Positions 26,664-35,646 of a DNA stretch of 64,000 nt are shown here, in pieces. This stretch comes from Paraburkholderia sp. SOS3 (GTDB taxonomy: Bacteria > Pseudomonadota > Gammaproteobacteria > Burkholderiales > Burkholderiaceae). The position numbers and the translations under genes were made by a program. The stretch is taken from assembly GCF_001922345.1 (NCBI RefSeq), contig NZ_CP018811.1, positions 4,419,386 to 4,483,385 on the forward strand, written 5' to 3'. The notes beneath the pieces were generated by a model. It did no database searches. It was not told the DNA's origin and saw only the letters and a list, made by a program, of their open reading frames with translations. Numbering within the stretch: the first letter of the stretch is position 1; each line of letters opens with the position of its first letter.

Positions 26664-28268
26664 ATGTCGAAAATTTCGATGATCGATTCGCTGCTGTCCT
26701 CGCAAGGCGCGGCCGTATCGCATTCCGCGAACGCGGGCAACTCGACGCTCTTCGCGCAGACGCTGCAGCAAAGCATCGCAGCGCAGACGAACGCAGCAAA
26801 CGTGAGCGCGCCGACGCAACCGGCGCCGGGCACGCAGCCGTCTTCGTCCGCGTCGAGCGCATCGGGCTCGCAGCCGCAGCAGAACAACGGCGCGGACAAC
26901 GACACCGCGTCGAGCGGTACCGGCACCGTGCATCCGGGCGACAGCACGCAGGCATCGCAACCGGCGCAGCCGGGTTCGTCGCAGGATGCGTCGACGACGA
27001 AGTCTTCGTCGTCGACGGACAACAGCGCGCAGCAGGCGGGCAACACGGGCAGCACAGGCAACGACAAGGCCGGCGACGCGAATTCGAAGTCGCAGGACAC
27101 GCAGGCGTCCAATGGCGCGCAGGCGTCGGCGGCCGCAGCGGCAACCGCGGCGGCTGCGGCCGCCGCGCAGGCCCGCGCGAATGCGGCAGCCGATGCGGAC
27201 AGCGACGCTGACGCAGCCGCCGACGCGGCCGCAGCGGACGCGGCCGCGGCGGCGCTCGCCGGCGACGCGAAGACCGGCGACGGCACCGGCGATCACAAAG
27301 GACTCGGCGGTGCGTCGACGGGCGGCAAGTCCATGCATCAGAAGGTCGACTCGGCGCTCGCGGCGCTGAACAGCGGGCGCACCGACCTGGTGGCCGCCTT
27401 GCCCGTGCAGAACTTCGCGGCAGGCGCAGCCAACGGCGCCAGCATCGACAAGACGAACGCCGACCTCGTGAGCGGCGGCCACGGCAATTCGAACGGCAAG
27501 GGCTTCGGCATCGGTCCGATGCTCGGCGATGCGAAGGCCGGCGCGAATGGCGCGGCGAACAGCGGCATGCAGACGGACAACGCGTCCGTCGCCGCCACGG
27601 CCGCGCAAGCGCAGCAGACCACGCAGGCGAGCGCGGGCGCCGCGGCGGCAGCATCGGCCGCGGCCAACGCCGACGCGAGCGCCGCGGCAAGCCTGCCCGC
27701 CGCGACCGGCGGTATCGATGCGCTCAACGCCGCGCTGGCCGCCTCGCAAGCGGGCGGTGCCGGCGCGAGCAGCGGCGCTGGCGCGTCGCAATCGGCGAAA
27801 TCGGGCAGCGCGGCCTATGCCGACAATGCGCTCGCCCCCGAAGTGGGCAGCACGGACTGGGACGAAGCGCTGAGCCAGAAGGTCGTGTTCATGTCGAACC
27901 TGCATCAGCAAAGCGCCGAACTGACGCTGAACCCGGCCAATCTCGGGCCGCTGCAAGTCGTGCTGCAAGTCGCGGACAATCACGCGCATGCGCTGTTCGT
28001 CTCCCAGCACCAGGAAGTGCGCGCCGCGATCGAGGCCGCGCTGCCGAAGCTGCGCGAGGCGATGGAGCAGAACGGCATCGGCCTTGGCAGCACCAGCGTC
28101 AGCGACGGCTTTGCGCGGCAGAGCGGACAGCAGGCGCAGGACGGCGGCAGGAGCAGCGGCAGCCGCGGCGGCTATGACGGCGGCGCCGCAAACGACGTGG
28201 CAGCGACGACGGTGACGACGTCAGGCCCGACGCGCAGGACGGTGGGGCTCGTCGATACGTTTGCGTGA
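26664..28268 (+). CDS. fliK: Flagellar hook-length control protein FliK
   Basis: Secreted molecular ruler of 534 residues that stops hook growth and switches FlhB specificity. Residues about 40-390 are low-complexity (Ala, Gly, Ser, Asn and Gln) as expected for the ruler. The C-terminal Flg_hook domain contains SAELTLNPANLGPLQVVLQV and HALFVSQHQEVRAAIEAALP, the core FliK_C signature. Last gene of fliFGHIJK. The adjacent gene on the other strand is a fimbrial adhesin-like gene, not fliL. Confidence 0.95.
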   Translation: MSKISMIDSLLSSQGAAVSHSANAGNSTLFAQTLQQSIAAQTNAANVSAPTQPAPGTQPSSSASSASGSQPQQNNGADNDTASSGTGTVHPGDSTQASQPAQPGSSQDASTTKSSSSTDNSAQQAGNTGSTGNDKAGDANSKSQDTQASNGAQASAAAAATAAAAAAAQARANAAADADSDADAAADAAAADAAAAALAGDAKTGDGTGDHKGLGGASTGGKSMHQKVDSALAALNSGRTDLVAALPVQNFAAGAANGASIDKTNADLVSGGHGNSNGKGFGIGPMLGDAKAGANGAANSGMQTDNASVAATAAQAQQTTQASAGAAAAASAAANADASAAASLPAATGGIDALNAALAASQAGGAGASSGAGASQSAKSGSAAYADNALAPEVGSTDWDEALSQKVVFMSNLHQQSAELTLNPANLGPLQVVLQVADNHAHALFVSQHQEVRAAIEAALPKLREAMEQNGIGLGSTSVSDGFARQSGQQAQDGGRSSGSRGGYDGGAANDVAATTVTTSGPTRRTVGLVDTFA

Positions 28269-28322
28269 GCGCGTGAGCACGCTAGGCGCGGCTGCGCGGC
28301 TCATCGCGCCGACGGCGGCAGG

Positions 28323-29348
28323 CTACTGATAGAACATCGTATAGATCAGCGTCCCTTTGACCGTGCCCGGCACGACAGGACCGGTCCGGTAGTAACGGAT
28401 CGCAAGGTTGACCGGCACGTCACCGCCCGTTTGCGGATCGTACGCAGGGACCATCTGCGGCGTTTGCAGTTTGATAGCGTCCTGCGCCGCATCGGTCACG
28501 GACAAGGCGACGCCCTTCGCGGTCGAATCGCGGCTCAGCGCAAACGTGCCGTTTGCCGCATCGATCGCGCCATCGGGCGGGTCGAGTTGATACTGGATCT
28601 GCTTGAGACCCTTCGGGCAGCCGGACAGCCTGATAGCGAACGGCGTCGATCCGGTCGTTGCGCCCACCGAAGGCAGCGCCGAACCCGAGACGTTCGGCAG
28701 CACGACGGTTTGCGTCGCGGCAGCCGTGCACGCGGCGGCCGTCACGGACGCCGTCGTGACGCGCAGATTGGCTACGGTCAGCGTCCCGAGACTCATGGTC
28801 GCGAACAACGTGCCGTTGATCGTTCCGGCCTCGGGCTTGCCGGTCACGACAACCTGCACGCCGAATTTCATGCTGTTGAAAGCCCAGTCGCCGTTGTAGA
28901 TTTCCTGCGCGCCTGCGCCGTAGTACCGGAAGAAGCTGGCGCCGTCCGTATCGAAAAAGCGCACGCCGATGCCCGGGACATTCGTCGCATAGGTGTAAGG
29001 GTTTGTCGAAAACTGCGTGCCGCCCGTCACCGCCCGGACGACCGGCGTATTGCCGCTGCAGGTTGCGTAGGCGCCGCTGGAGGGAATAGCGGACTGGTAC
29101 GGCGGCGTGTACAGAATCGTCCCGACTGCCGCATCCCGCGGAACCGTGAGCGACGGAATGTTGAACGTGTAGTCGCGTGTCGTCTGGCCGTTGCGCCATG
29201 AGCAGGCAGCCATTGCTTGCTGCGAGCCGGCGATCGAGACGAACGTCGCACACATGAGCGGCAAGCGGAAAGCCACGAAGCCCACGAAGCCCACGACGCG
29301 TAATCGGGGCCAACCGTTCGAGCGCCGGGGAAAACGTCCGTTGTCCAT
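28323..29348 (-). CDS. Fimbrial protein, two-domain adhesin-like (chaperone-usher pilin fold)
   Basis: Secreted protein of 341 residues. The start at 29348 (MDNGRFPRRSNGW, SD GGAG) gives an N-terminal hydrophobic signal ending near QQAMAACSW. Residues about 45-190 form a distinct domain; residues about 200-341 resemble a pilin domain, with two cysteines (AACTAAAT, LSGCPKGLKQ) and the terminal strand VKGTLIYTMFYQ typical of subunits assembled by chaperone and usher. The layout is that of a tip adhesin. No chaperone, usher or major pilin lies nearby, and it interrupts the fliK-fliL order on the opposite strand. Confidence 0.8.
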   Translation of the reverse strand: MDNGRFPRRSNGWPRLRVVGFVGFVAFRLPLMCATFVSIAGSQQAMAACSWRNGQTTRDYTFNIPSLTVPRDAAVGTILYTPPYQSAIPSSGAYATCSGNTPVVRAVTGGTQFSTNPYTYATNVPGIGVRFFDTDGASFFRYYGAGAQEIYNGDWAFNSMKFGVQVVVTGKPEAGTINGTLFATMSLGTLTVANLRVTTASVTAAACTAAATQTVVLPNVSGSALPSVGATTGSTPFAIRLSGCPKGLKQIQYQLDPPDGAIDAANGTFALSRDSTAKGVALSVTDAAQDAIKLQTPQMVPAYDPQTGGDVPVNLAIRYYRTGPVVPGTVKGTLIYTMFYQ

Positions 29349-29521
29349 CGGCTTTCTCCATTGACGGGCGCCGCGAAGCAATGTTGCCCAACGTGACAGG
29401 CCTTGCAGGTCGCCCTATGAAAGCTGTTTGCCTCGAAGAGCAGCTTAGTCGCCGTTCGGCGCGCAGGCAAAAACGCGCCGCGCGCGACGTCCCCCCAAAC
29501 CCCTGAGTTGGCCACGAATCT

Positions 29522-29534
29522 CCCCTCTTTTCGG
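29522..29534 (+). promoter_or_regulatory. FlhD4C2-box-like half-site upstream of fliL
   Basis: CCCCTCTTTTCGG matches the right arm of the fliE/fliF and flgB/flgA dyads and is followed by CCCATCGCG, as in the fliF copy (CCAATCGCG). It lies 93 bases before the fliL start. A matching left arm is not clear, so this is weaker than the other two sites. Confidence 0.35.
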
Positions 29535-29627
29535 CCCATCGCGCGGCTTGCATTTAACGAACAATGCACGCTATCAAACTGACTTCGAGCTGACCTCGGA
29601 CAGCCGCCGCATTCACAGACACGACAC

Positions 29628-30140
29628 ATGGCCACCACGACCGCAAACCCGCAAGCCGCCGTACCGCCGCGCTCGCCCGGGCTGATCAAACGCTCGCTCA
29701 TGATCGCGCTGATCGCACTTGTCGCGGCCGCGCTCGCGGGCGGCGGCACCTGGTTCTACATGAGCCGCCACGAAACCGCCGCGGCGGCCCAGCCGGCCGC
29801 GCAGGCGCCGAAGCCCTCGCCGGTGCCGGTGTTCTTCGCGCTCGAGCCGATGACCGTCAATCTGCAATCGGACGACGGCGAACAGCACTATCTGCGCATC
29901 GGCCTGACGCTGAAGCTCAACGACCAGCAGACGCAGGAACATCTGACCCAGCACATGCCGGAGATTCGCAGCCGCGTGCTGCTCGCGCTGTCGAACAAGC
30001 ACCCCGACGAACTCGCGCCGCTCGACGGCAAACGCGCACTCGCAAAAGAACTCGCCGCGCTGATCGAACAGCCGACCGAAACCGGCGGCGCGCCGGTCCA
30101 TGTCGACGACGTGCTGTTCACCGAGTTCGTCGTTCAGTGA
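29628..30140 (+). CDS. fliL: Flagellar basal body-associated protein FliL
   Basis: Inner-membrane protein of 170 residues that surrounds the stator and supports torque under load. A cytoplasmic N-terminus is followed by one helix at about residues 25-45 (MIALIALVAAALAGGGTWFY) and a periplasmic domain containing LEPMTVNLQSDDGEQHYLRI, a family signature. First gene of fliLMNOPQR; a FlhDC-like half-site lies 93 bases upstream. Confidence 0.94.
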   Translation: MATTTANPQAAVPPRSPGLIKRSLMIALIALVAAALAGGGTWFYMSRHETAAAAQPAAQAPKPSPVPVFFALEPMTVNLQSDDGEQHYLRIGLTLKLNDQQTQEHLTQHMPEIRSRVLLALSNKHPDELAPLDGKRALAKELAALIEQPTETGGAPVHVDDVLFTEFVVQ

Positions 30141-30200
30141 CGCTGCGTCGCGCACCCGCGCGTCTCTCTCAATAGGCGAACCGACGCACAAGGAATCGAG

Positions 30201-31199
30201 ATGGGCCACGAAGAGTTCATGTCCCAGGAGGAGGTCGATGCCCTCCTGAAAGGCGTCACCGGAGAGCACGACGAGAAGTCCGAGCACGCCGAACGTGCCG
30301 GCGTGCGGCCGTACAACATCGCCACCCAGGAGCGGATCGTCCGCGGCCGGATGCCCGGCCTCGAGATCATCAACGAGCGCTTTGCGCGACTGATGCGTGT
30401 CGGCATCTTCAACTTCATGCGGCGCACGGCCGAAATTTCGGTCGGCCCGGTGAAAGTGCAGAAGTACAGCGAGTTCACGCGCAACCTGCCGATCCCGACG
30501 AACCTGAACCTCGTGCACGTGAAGCCGCTGCGCGGCACGTCGCTGTTCGTGTTCGATCCGAACCTCGTGTTCTTCGTGGTCGACAATCTGTTCGGCGGCG
30601 ACGGGCGCTTCCATACGCGCGTCGAAGGCCGCGACTTCACGCAGACCGAGCAGCGCATCATCAGCAAGCTGCTGAGCCTCGTGTTCGAGCATTACACGAC
30701 CGCGTGGAAAAGCGTGCGGCCGCTGCAGTTCGAATTCGTACGTTCGGAAATGCATACGCAGTTCGCGAACGTCGCGACGCCGAACGAAGTGGTCGTCGTC
30801 ACGCAATTCTCGATCGAGTTCGGACCGACCGGCGGCACGCTGCATATCTGCATGCCGTACTCGATGATCGAGCCGATTCGCGACGTGCTGTCTTCGCCGA
30901 TCCAGGGCGAGGCGCTCGAAGTGGACCGCCGCTGGGTGCGCGTGCTGTCGCAGCAGGTGCAGGCCGCCGAAGTCGAGCTGACCGCCGACCTCGCGCAGAT
31001 CCCGATCACGTTCGAGAAGATCCTGAACATGAAGACGGGCGACGTGCTGCCGATCAACATCCCCGAATTCATCACCGCGAAGGTCGATGGCGTGCCGGTG
31101 ATGGAATGCGGTTACGGAATTTTCAATGGTCAATACGCGCTGCGGGTCCTGAAGATGATCAGCGCCGCGGACACGATGAAGGAAGGCGGATATGAGTGA
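30201..31199 (+). CDS. fliM: Flagellar motor switch protein FliM
   Basis: C-ring protein of 332 residues that binds phospho-CheY and reverses the motor. The N-terminal MSQEEVDALLKGV is the CheY-binding peptide. The CheC-like middle domain follows (RMPGLEIINERFARLMRVGI), then the SpoA-type C-terminal domain (LTADLAQIPITFEKILNMKT). It overlaps fliN by 8 bases. Its presence shows that the switch is intact even though the chemotaxis genes at the right end are broken as read. Confidence 0.97.
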   Translation: MGHEEFMSQEEVDALLKGVTGEHDEKSEHAERAGVRPYNIATQERIVRGRMPGLEIINERFARLMRVGIFNFMRRTAEISVGPVKVQKYSEFTRNLPIPTNLNLVHVKPLRGTSLFVFDPNLVFFVVDNLFGGDGRFHTRVEGRDFTQTEQRIISKLLSLVFEHYTTAWKSVRPLQFEFVRSEMHTQFANVATPNEVVVVTQFSIEFGPTGGTLHICMPYSMIEPIRDVLSSPIQGEALEVDRRWVRVLSQQVQAAEVELTADLAQIPITFEKILNMKTGDVLPINIPEFITAKVDGVPVMECGYGIFNGQYALRVLKMISAADTMKEGGYE

Positions 31200-31686
31200 T
31201 CTGAACGGGACCCCTACCCCGACCCCCAACGCTGCACCGGCAATGCCGTTGCCGGAGCTCGCGCCGGAAACGGAAGCCGCCGCGCAAGGCGCGGCCGAAG
31301 CGACCGACGACGCCGCGCTCGACGACTGGGCGTCCGCGCTCGCCGAACAGAACGGCAACGACGTGGCGCCCGCCGCGGCAGGCGTGTTCCAGCCGCTGTC
31401 GAAGGTGACGTCGAGCGCGACGCGCAACGATATCGACATGATCCTGGACATCCCTGTCCAGATGACGGTCGAGCTCGGCCGCACGAAGATCGCGATCCGC
31501 AACCTGCTGCAGCTCGCGCAGGGCTCGGTCGTCGAACTCGACGGTCTCGCCGGCGAACCGATGGACGTGCTCGTCAACGGATGTCTGATCGCGCAGGGCG
31601 AAGTCGTGGTCGTCAACGACAAGTTCGGTATCCGTTTGACCGACATCATCACGCCGTCCGAGCGGATCCGGAAGCTCAATCGATGA
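31192..31686 (+). CDS. fliN: Flagellar motor switch protein FliN
   Basis: C-ring and export-docking protein of 164 residues. The N-terminal half is an acidic, Ala/Pro-rich extension; the SpoA domain occupies the C-terminal 80 residues, with DIPVQMTVELGRTKIAIRNL and GEVVVVNDKFGIRLTDIITP as signatures. It overlaps fliM by 8 bases and fliO by 4 (ATGA). Confidence 0.96.
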   Translation: MSDLNGTPTPTPNAAPAMPLPELAPETEAAAQGAAEATDDAALDDWASALAEQNGNDVAPAAAGVFQPLSKVTSSATRNDIDMILDIPVQMTVELGRTKIAIRNLLQLAQGSVVELDGLAGEPMDVLVNGCLIAQGEVVVVNDKFGIRLTDIITPSERIRKLNR

Positions 31687-32303
31687 AACCCGCAGTGCTC
31701 GCGATGCGGCTCGTTCCGCTCGCAGCGTGTTCGTTAGCCTTTCTGCCGGCCTTTGTGCTTCTGGCTGCGTTGCCCGCACAGGCAGCGGACCTCAATGCAG
31801 TCAACCATGCCGCGCAGATCGCCTCGGGCGTCGGCGCGGGGTCCGCGGTGCCGGCGCTTGGCGTCGGCGCGCTCGTGCAGACCATCGTCGGGCTCGCCGT
31901 CGTCATCGGACTCGTGTTCGGCTGCGCGTGGCTCGCGCGCCGGCTCGGCCTGCAGCCCGGACAACGCGGCGGTCTCGTGAAAACGGTCGGCGGCACGTCG
32001 CTCGGCGGCAAGGAGCGCGTCACGGTCGTCGAGATCGGCGACCAGTGGCTCGTGCTCGGCGCGGCGCCCGGCAATGTGCGGTTGCTGTATGCGATGCCGG
32101 CCGGCTCGACTGGCGCGGCCGGCGCCGGCCGCCCAGGCCCGGGCGCCGCTCATGACGACTTCGCCGCCGCTTCCGCGGATGGCCACCACGCCGCTTCCTC
32201 GGCCGGCAGCGGTCTGCCCGGCACCTTCGGCCAACGCTTTCGCGACGCGCTGAAAAACGAAGCGGCGAAACGACTACAGCGACACAGCGGCGGAGATCGA
32301 TAG
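31683..32303 (+). CDS. fliO: Flagellar biosynthetic protein FliO
   Basis: Membrane protein of 206 residues that helps assemble the FliPQR gate. The start at 31683 (MKPAVLAMRLVPLAAC) overlaps the fliN stop. There is a hydrophobic N-terminal segment, possibly a signal, then a helix (ALVQTIVGLAVVIGLVFGCA) and the family segment TSLGGKERVTVVEIGDQWLV. The C-terminal tail is low-complexity. The stop abuts the fliP start directly. Confidence 0.92.
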   Translation: MKPAVLAMRLVPLAACSLAFLPAFVLLAALPAQAADLNAVNHAAQIASGVGAGSAVPALGVGALVQTIVGLAVVIGLVFGCAWLARRLGLQPGQRGGLVKTVGGTSLGGKERVTVVEIGDQWLVLGAAPGNVRLLYAMPAGSTGAAGAGRPGPGAAHDDFAAASADGHHAASSAGSGLPGTFGQRFRDALKNEAAKRLQRHSGGDR

Positions 32304-33134
32304 ATGGAAGTGCTTCGTTCCGCGATGCGCCGTGACGGCGCGGCCCGCTCATTGACCACGCTCGCGCACTTGCTTTCATCGGTGCGGCTACGCCGGCTGG
32401 CGGCATGGCTGCTGCCGGCGCTGATGCTCGCGCTGCCGTCGCTTTCCTTCGCCCAGGTCGCAGGCCTGCCCGCGCTGAACGCAACGCCTGGCCCGAACGG
32501 CAGCACGACGTATTCGCTGAGCGTGCAGACGATGCTCGTGCTCACGATGCTGTCGTTCCTGCCGGCGATGGTGCTGATGATGACGAGCTTCACGCGCATC
32601 ATCATCGTGCTGTCGCTGCTGCGCCAGGCGCTGGGCACGACGACCACGCCGCCCAACCAGGTGATGGTCGGCCTCGCGCTGTTTCTGACGCTGTTCGTGA
32701 TGTCGCCGGTGCTCGACAAGGCATACAACGACGGCTACAAGCCGTTTTCGGCAGGCACGATCTCGATGGACGACGCAGTCCAGCGCGGCGTCGCGCCGTT
32801 CAAGACCTTCATGCTGCGCCAGACGCGCGAAACCGATCTCGCGCTGTTCGCGAAGATCGCGCACACGCCGCCGATGCAGGGCCCCGAAGACGTACCGCTG
32901 TCGCTGCTCGTGCCGTCGTTCGTGACGAGCGAGCTCAAGACCGCGTTCCAGATCGGCTTCACGATCTACATTCCGTTCATCATCATCGACCTCGTGGTCG
33001 CGAGCGTGCTGATGTCGATGGGCATGATGATGGTCTCTCCGGTCACGATTTCGCTGCCGTTCAAGCTGATGCTGTTCGTGCTCGTCGACGGATGGCAGCT
33101 GCTGATCGGCTCGCTCGCACAAAGCTTCACCTAG
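32304..33134 (+). CDS. fliP: Flagellar export gate protein FliP
   Basis: Core export-gate subunit of 276 residues. A cleavable N-terminal signal-like segment ([16 protein letters not shown]) precedes helices carrying the FliP signatures [20 protein letters not shown] and [20 protein letters not shown], and the C-terminal [20 protein letters not shown]. The 32 residues before the signal core make a long N-terminus, so an internal start ([10 protein letters not shown]) is possible. It directly follows fliO; a 115-base spacer with several T-runs leads to fliQ. Confidence 0.95.
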   Translation: MEVLRSAMRRDGAARSLTTLAHLLSSVRLRRLAAWLLPALMLALPSLSFAQVAGLPALNATPGPNGSTTYSLSVQTMLVLTMLSFLPAMVLMMTSFTRIIIVLSLLRQALGTTTTPPNQVMVGLALFLTLFVMSPVLDKAYNDGYKPFSAGTISMDDAVQRGVAPFKTFMLRQTRETDLALFAKIAHTPPMQGPEDVPLSLLVPSFVTSELKTAFQIGFTIYIPFIIIDLVVASVLMSMGMMMVSPVTISLPFKLMLFVLVDGWQLLIGSLAQSFT

Positions 33135-33249
33135 CCGCGCGCGTTTTCGCGACGCTTTCGACGCGCTTTTTACCCGTTTTTTTACCCGCTGTTTTCCCGC
33201 TGTTTACCGATACCCGCCTGATTCTCAACCGACGCAGGAGCACCCCGCG

Positions 33250-33519
33250 ATGACGCCGGAAACCGTAATGACCTTTTCGCACGACGCGATGCGCGTCGCG
33301 CTGCTGCTTGCCGCACCGCTGCTGCTCGTCGCCCTGATCGTCGGTCTGATCGTGAGCCTGTTCCAGGCCGCGACGCAGATCAACGAAAGCACGCTGACCT
33401 TCATTCCGAAGCTCGCCGCGGTCGGCGTCACGCTCGTGATCGCCGGCCCGTGGATGCTCGAGACGATGATCGACTATATGCGCCAGGTGCTGGTGAACAT
33501 ACCGAACGTCGCAAACTGA
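33250..33519 (+). CDS. fliQ: Flagellar export gate protein FliQ
   Basis: Two-helix gate subunit of 89 residues, the normal length. LIVGLIVSLFQAATQINEST and LTFIPKLAAVGVTLVIAGPW are the family signatures. An AGGAGCACC ribosome site lies before the ATG at 33250. Second gate gene in fliPQR. Confidence 0.96.
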   Translation: MTPETVMTFSHDAMRVALLLAAPLLLVALIVGLIVSLFQAATQINESTLTFIPKLAAVGVTLVIAGPWMLETMIDYMRQVLVNIPNVAN

Positions 33520-33578
33520 AAAAAGCGCGACGCGGCGCGGCGCATGTTCGCCCGTCGTCGCATCCGGATTCGCCCGTC

Positions 33579-34370
33579 ATGTTTACCGTCACCTATGCGC
33601 AGCTGAACGCGTGGCTCACCGCGTTTCTCTGGCCGTTCGTGCGCATTCTCGCGCTCGTGGCAAGCGCGCCGGTGCTCGGTCACGCGTCGGTGCCGATCCG
33701 CGTGAAGGTTGGTCTTGCCGCATTCATGGCCGTGATCGTTGCGCCGACGCTCGGCGCGATGCCGCAGGTCACGGTGTTTTCGGCCGCGGGCACGTGGATT
33801 CTCGTCAATCAGCTGCTGATCGGACTCGCTCTCGGCTTCACCATGCAGATCGTGTTCGGTGCGATCGAGACGGCCGGCGCGATCGTGGGCCTCGGCATGG
33901 GTCTCGGTTTCGCGACGCTGATCGACCCGCAGTCGCATGGCTCGACCGACGTGCTGTCGATGCTGCTGAACATGATCGCCATGCTCGTGTTCGTCGCGCT
34001 CGACGGCCATCTGCAGGTGATCAGCGCGCTCGTCATGACGTTCCAGTCGGTGCCGGTGAGCGCGAACCTTCTCAGTGCGCCCGGCTGGCGCATGCTCGCC
34101 GAATGGGGCGCGACGCTGTTCGCAGGCGGCATGCTGATCGCGCTGCCGGTCGTGGCGGCGCTGCTGATCGCGAACCTGTGCCTCGGCATTCTGAACCGCG
34201 CGGCGCCGCAGATCGGTATCTTCCAGATCGGCTTTGCGGTCACGATGCTCGTCGGCCTGCTGCTGATCCAGCTGATGCTGCCGAACATGATTCCGCTCTT
34301 CGCGCGGATGATCGATAACGGGATCGAAGAAATGGGCCGCGTCGCGCTTGCGTTGCGGCCCGCTTCGTAG
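33579..34370 (+). CDS. fliR: Flagellar export gate protein FliR
   Basis: Gate subunit of 263 residues with six or more helices. The start at 33579 (MFTVTYAQLNAWLTAF) gives a normal FliR; upstream in-frame sequence is spacer. Signatures include FVRILALVASAPVLGHASVP and the C-terminal LNRAAPQIGIFQIGFAVTML. Last gene of fliLMNOPQR, ending 19 bases before the convergent flgL stop; no terminator stem is visible there. Confidence 0.95.
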   Translation: MFTVTYAQLNAWLTAFLWPFVRILALVASAPVLGHASVPIRVKVGLAAFMAVIVAPTLGAMPQVTVFSAAGTWILVNQLLIGLALGFTMQIVFGAIETAGAIVGLGMGLGFATLIDPQSHGSTDVLSMLLNMIAMLVFVALDGHLQVISALVMTFQSVPVSANLLSAPGWRMLAEWGATLFAGGMLIALPVVAALLIANLCLGILNRAAPQIGIFQIGFAVTMLVGLLLIQLMLPNMIPLFARMIDNGIEEMGRVALALRPAS

Positions 34371-34389
34371 CGTGTAGCGGAGTTTGCGC

Positions 34390-35634
34390 TTACGGCGTGA
34401 TCATCGAGAACAGCGACAGCTTCGAAACGGACGCAAACGTCGTTTCGGTCGCGCTCAACATCGACTCCTGCAGCGTGAGCTGGCTGAACACGGTAGACGG
34501 ATCGGCCTGGGTGATGTCGGTCAGATCGGTGGTGGTCTGCAAGGACTGCTGCGAGTTGATCTTGCCGAGCGCCGTCACCTGCTGTTCGCGGCCCGCCACG
34601 GATGCATGCACCGTGGCTACGTTGGTCATCGTGTTGTCGATCTGCGTGTGCGCGGTGTTGATCGCGTTTTCGATGGTCGCCATTGCGGCCGTATCGTCCT
34701 GCGCCGGATTCTGCAGCGCGGCGATGACATCGTCGATCGTCTTGAACACGTCGGTGTTGCCCTGCGCGGCCGGCGTGACCGTGAACGAATCGCCTGCGAC
34801 CGGCGTGCCGGAGATCGAGACACTCTCGCCGCCGCCGAGATCGATCGGCTGACCCGCCGTAAACGCTTGAGGCGTGCCGATCGCCGTGGGCGGCGTGGTC
34901 GACGTGTCGTTCACCTGGTAATCGAGGTCGCCCGTGGTCGGATCGGTCAGGAACGTGATCGAGTACGGCTTGTTGTTGCTCGCCGCGCCCTGTGTCGAAA
35001 TCGACACCGGGCCGATCACGCCGGTACCGGCGTTCGTCGATGCGCCGGCCGGAACGGGGTCGGACAGACCGGGCAGCACGCTCAGGAATACGCTTGCGCC
35101 GTTGTCGGTGGTCGCAACCGATGTCGTGTTCGAGATTTGCAGCGTACGCGTGCCCGAATCGCCGTTGTAGGTCACGCCGCCGTTCGAGGCGTTCGAAAAC
35201 GGCGCCGTGCCGCCCTGGAACCCTGAAAAGATGAAGTTGCCGGTGCCGTCGGTCGTATTGGCCAGCGTCATCAGCTGGTCGCGCAACCCCTGCAGCGCCT
35301 TTCCGGCCGCCTGCCGGTTACTGTCGTTGATGGTGCCCGAGCCCAGCGCATTCAATTGCGTAAGCACGTTTTGCAGCGCTGTCGAGACGTTGCTCAATGT
35401 CGTGTCTTCGGTTTGCAACAGGCTTGTCGCCGTGTTCTGGTTCGACGCGAACTGCGACAGAACGGACCCTGTGGCCGACAGCTGCACGGCTTGCGCAGCG
35501 CCGAGCGGATCGTCGGCAGCCGTTGCAACGCGAATGCCCGTCGATGCCTGTTGCTCGAGTCGCGCCAGCAACGACTGCTGGTTGTCCATATTCGAGATCG
35601 TGTTCGCGTAAATCTGTGTCGTAGCGATACGCAT
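34390..35634 (-). CDS. flgL: Flagellar hook-filament junction protein FlgL
   Basis: Secreted junction protein of 414 residues joining hook to filament. The flagellin-like N-terminus (MRIATTQIYANTISNMDNQQ) and C-terminus (QLTLQESMLSATETTFASVS) form the helical ends that pack in the axial structure. The middle is a variable surface region. It follows flgK by 12 bases and probably shares its sigma-28 promoter. Confidence 0.95.
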   Translation of the reverse strand: MRIATTQIYANTISNMDNQQSLLARLEQQASTGIRVATAADDPLGAAQAVQLSATGSVLSQFASNQNTATSLLQTEDTTLSNVSTALQNVLTQLNALGSGTINDSNRQAAGKALQGLRDQLMTLANTTDGTGNFIFSGFQGGTAPFSNASNGGVTYNGDSGTRTLQISNTTSVATTDNGASVFLSVLPGLSDPVPAGASTNAGTGVIGPVSISTQGAASNNKPYSITFLTDPTTGDLDYQVNDTSTTPPTAIGTPQAFTAGQPIDLGGGESVSISGTPVAGDSFTVTPAAQGNTDVFKTIDDVIAALQNPAQDDTAAMATIENAINTAHTQIDNTMTNVATVHASVAGREQQVTALGKINSQQSLQTTTDLTDITQADPSTVFSQLTLQESMLSATETTFASVSKLSLFSMITP

Positions 35635-35646
35635 GGTCGAAAGCCC

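Noticed and set aside
29500..29627. Sigma-54 promoter upstream of fliL
   Set aside because: TTGCAT is present, but no GG at the required -24 spacing was found.
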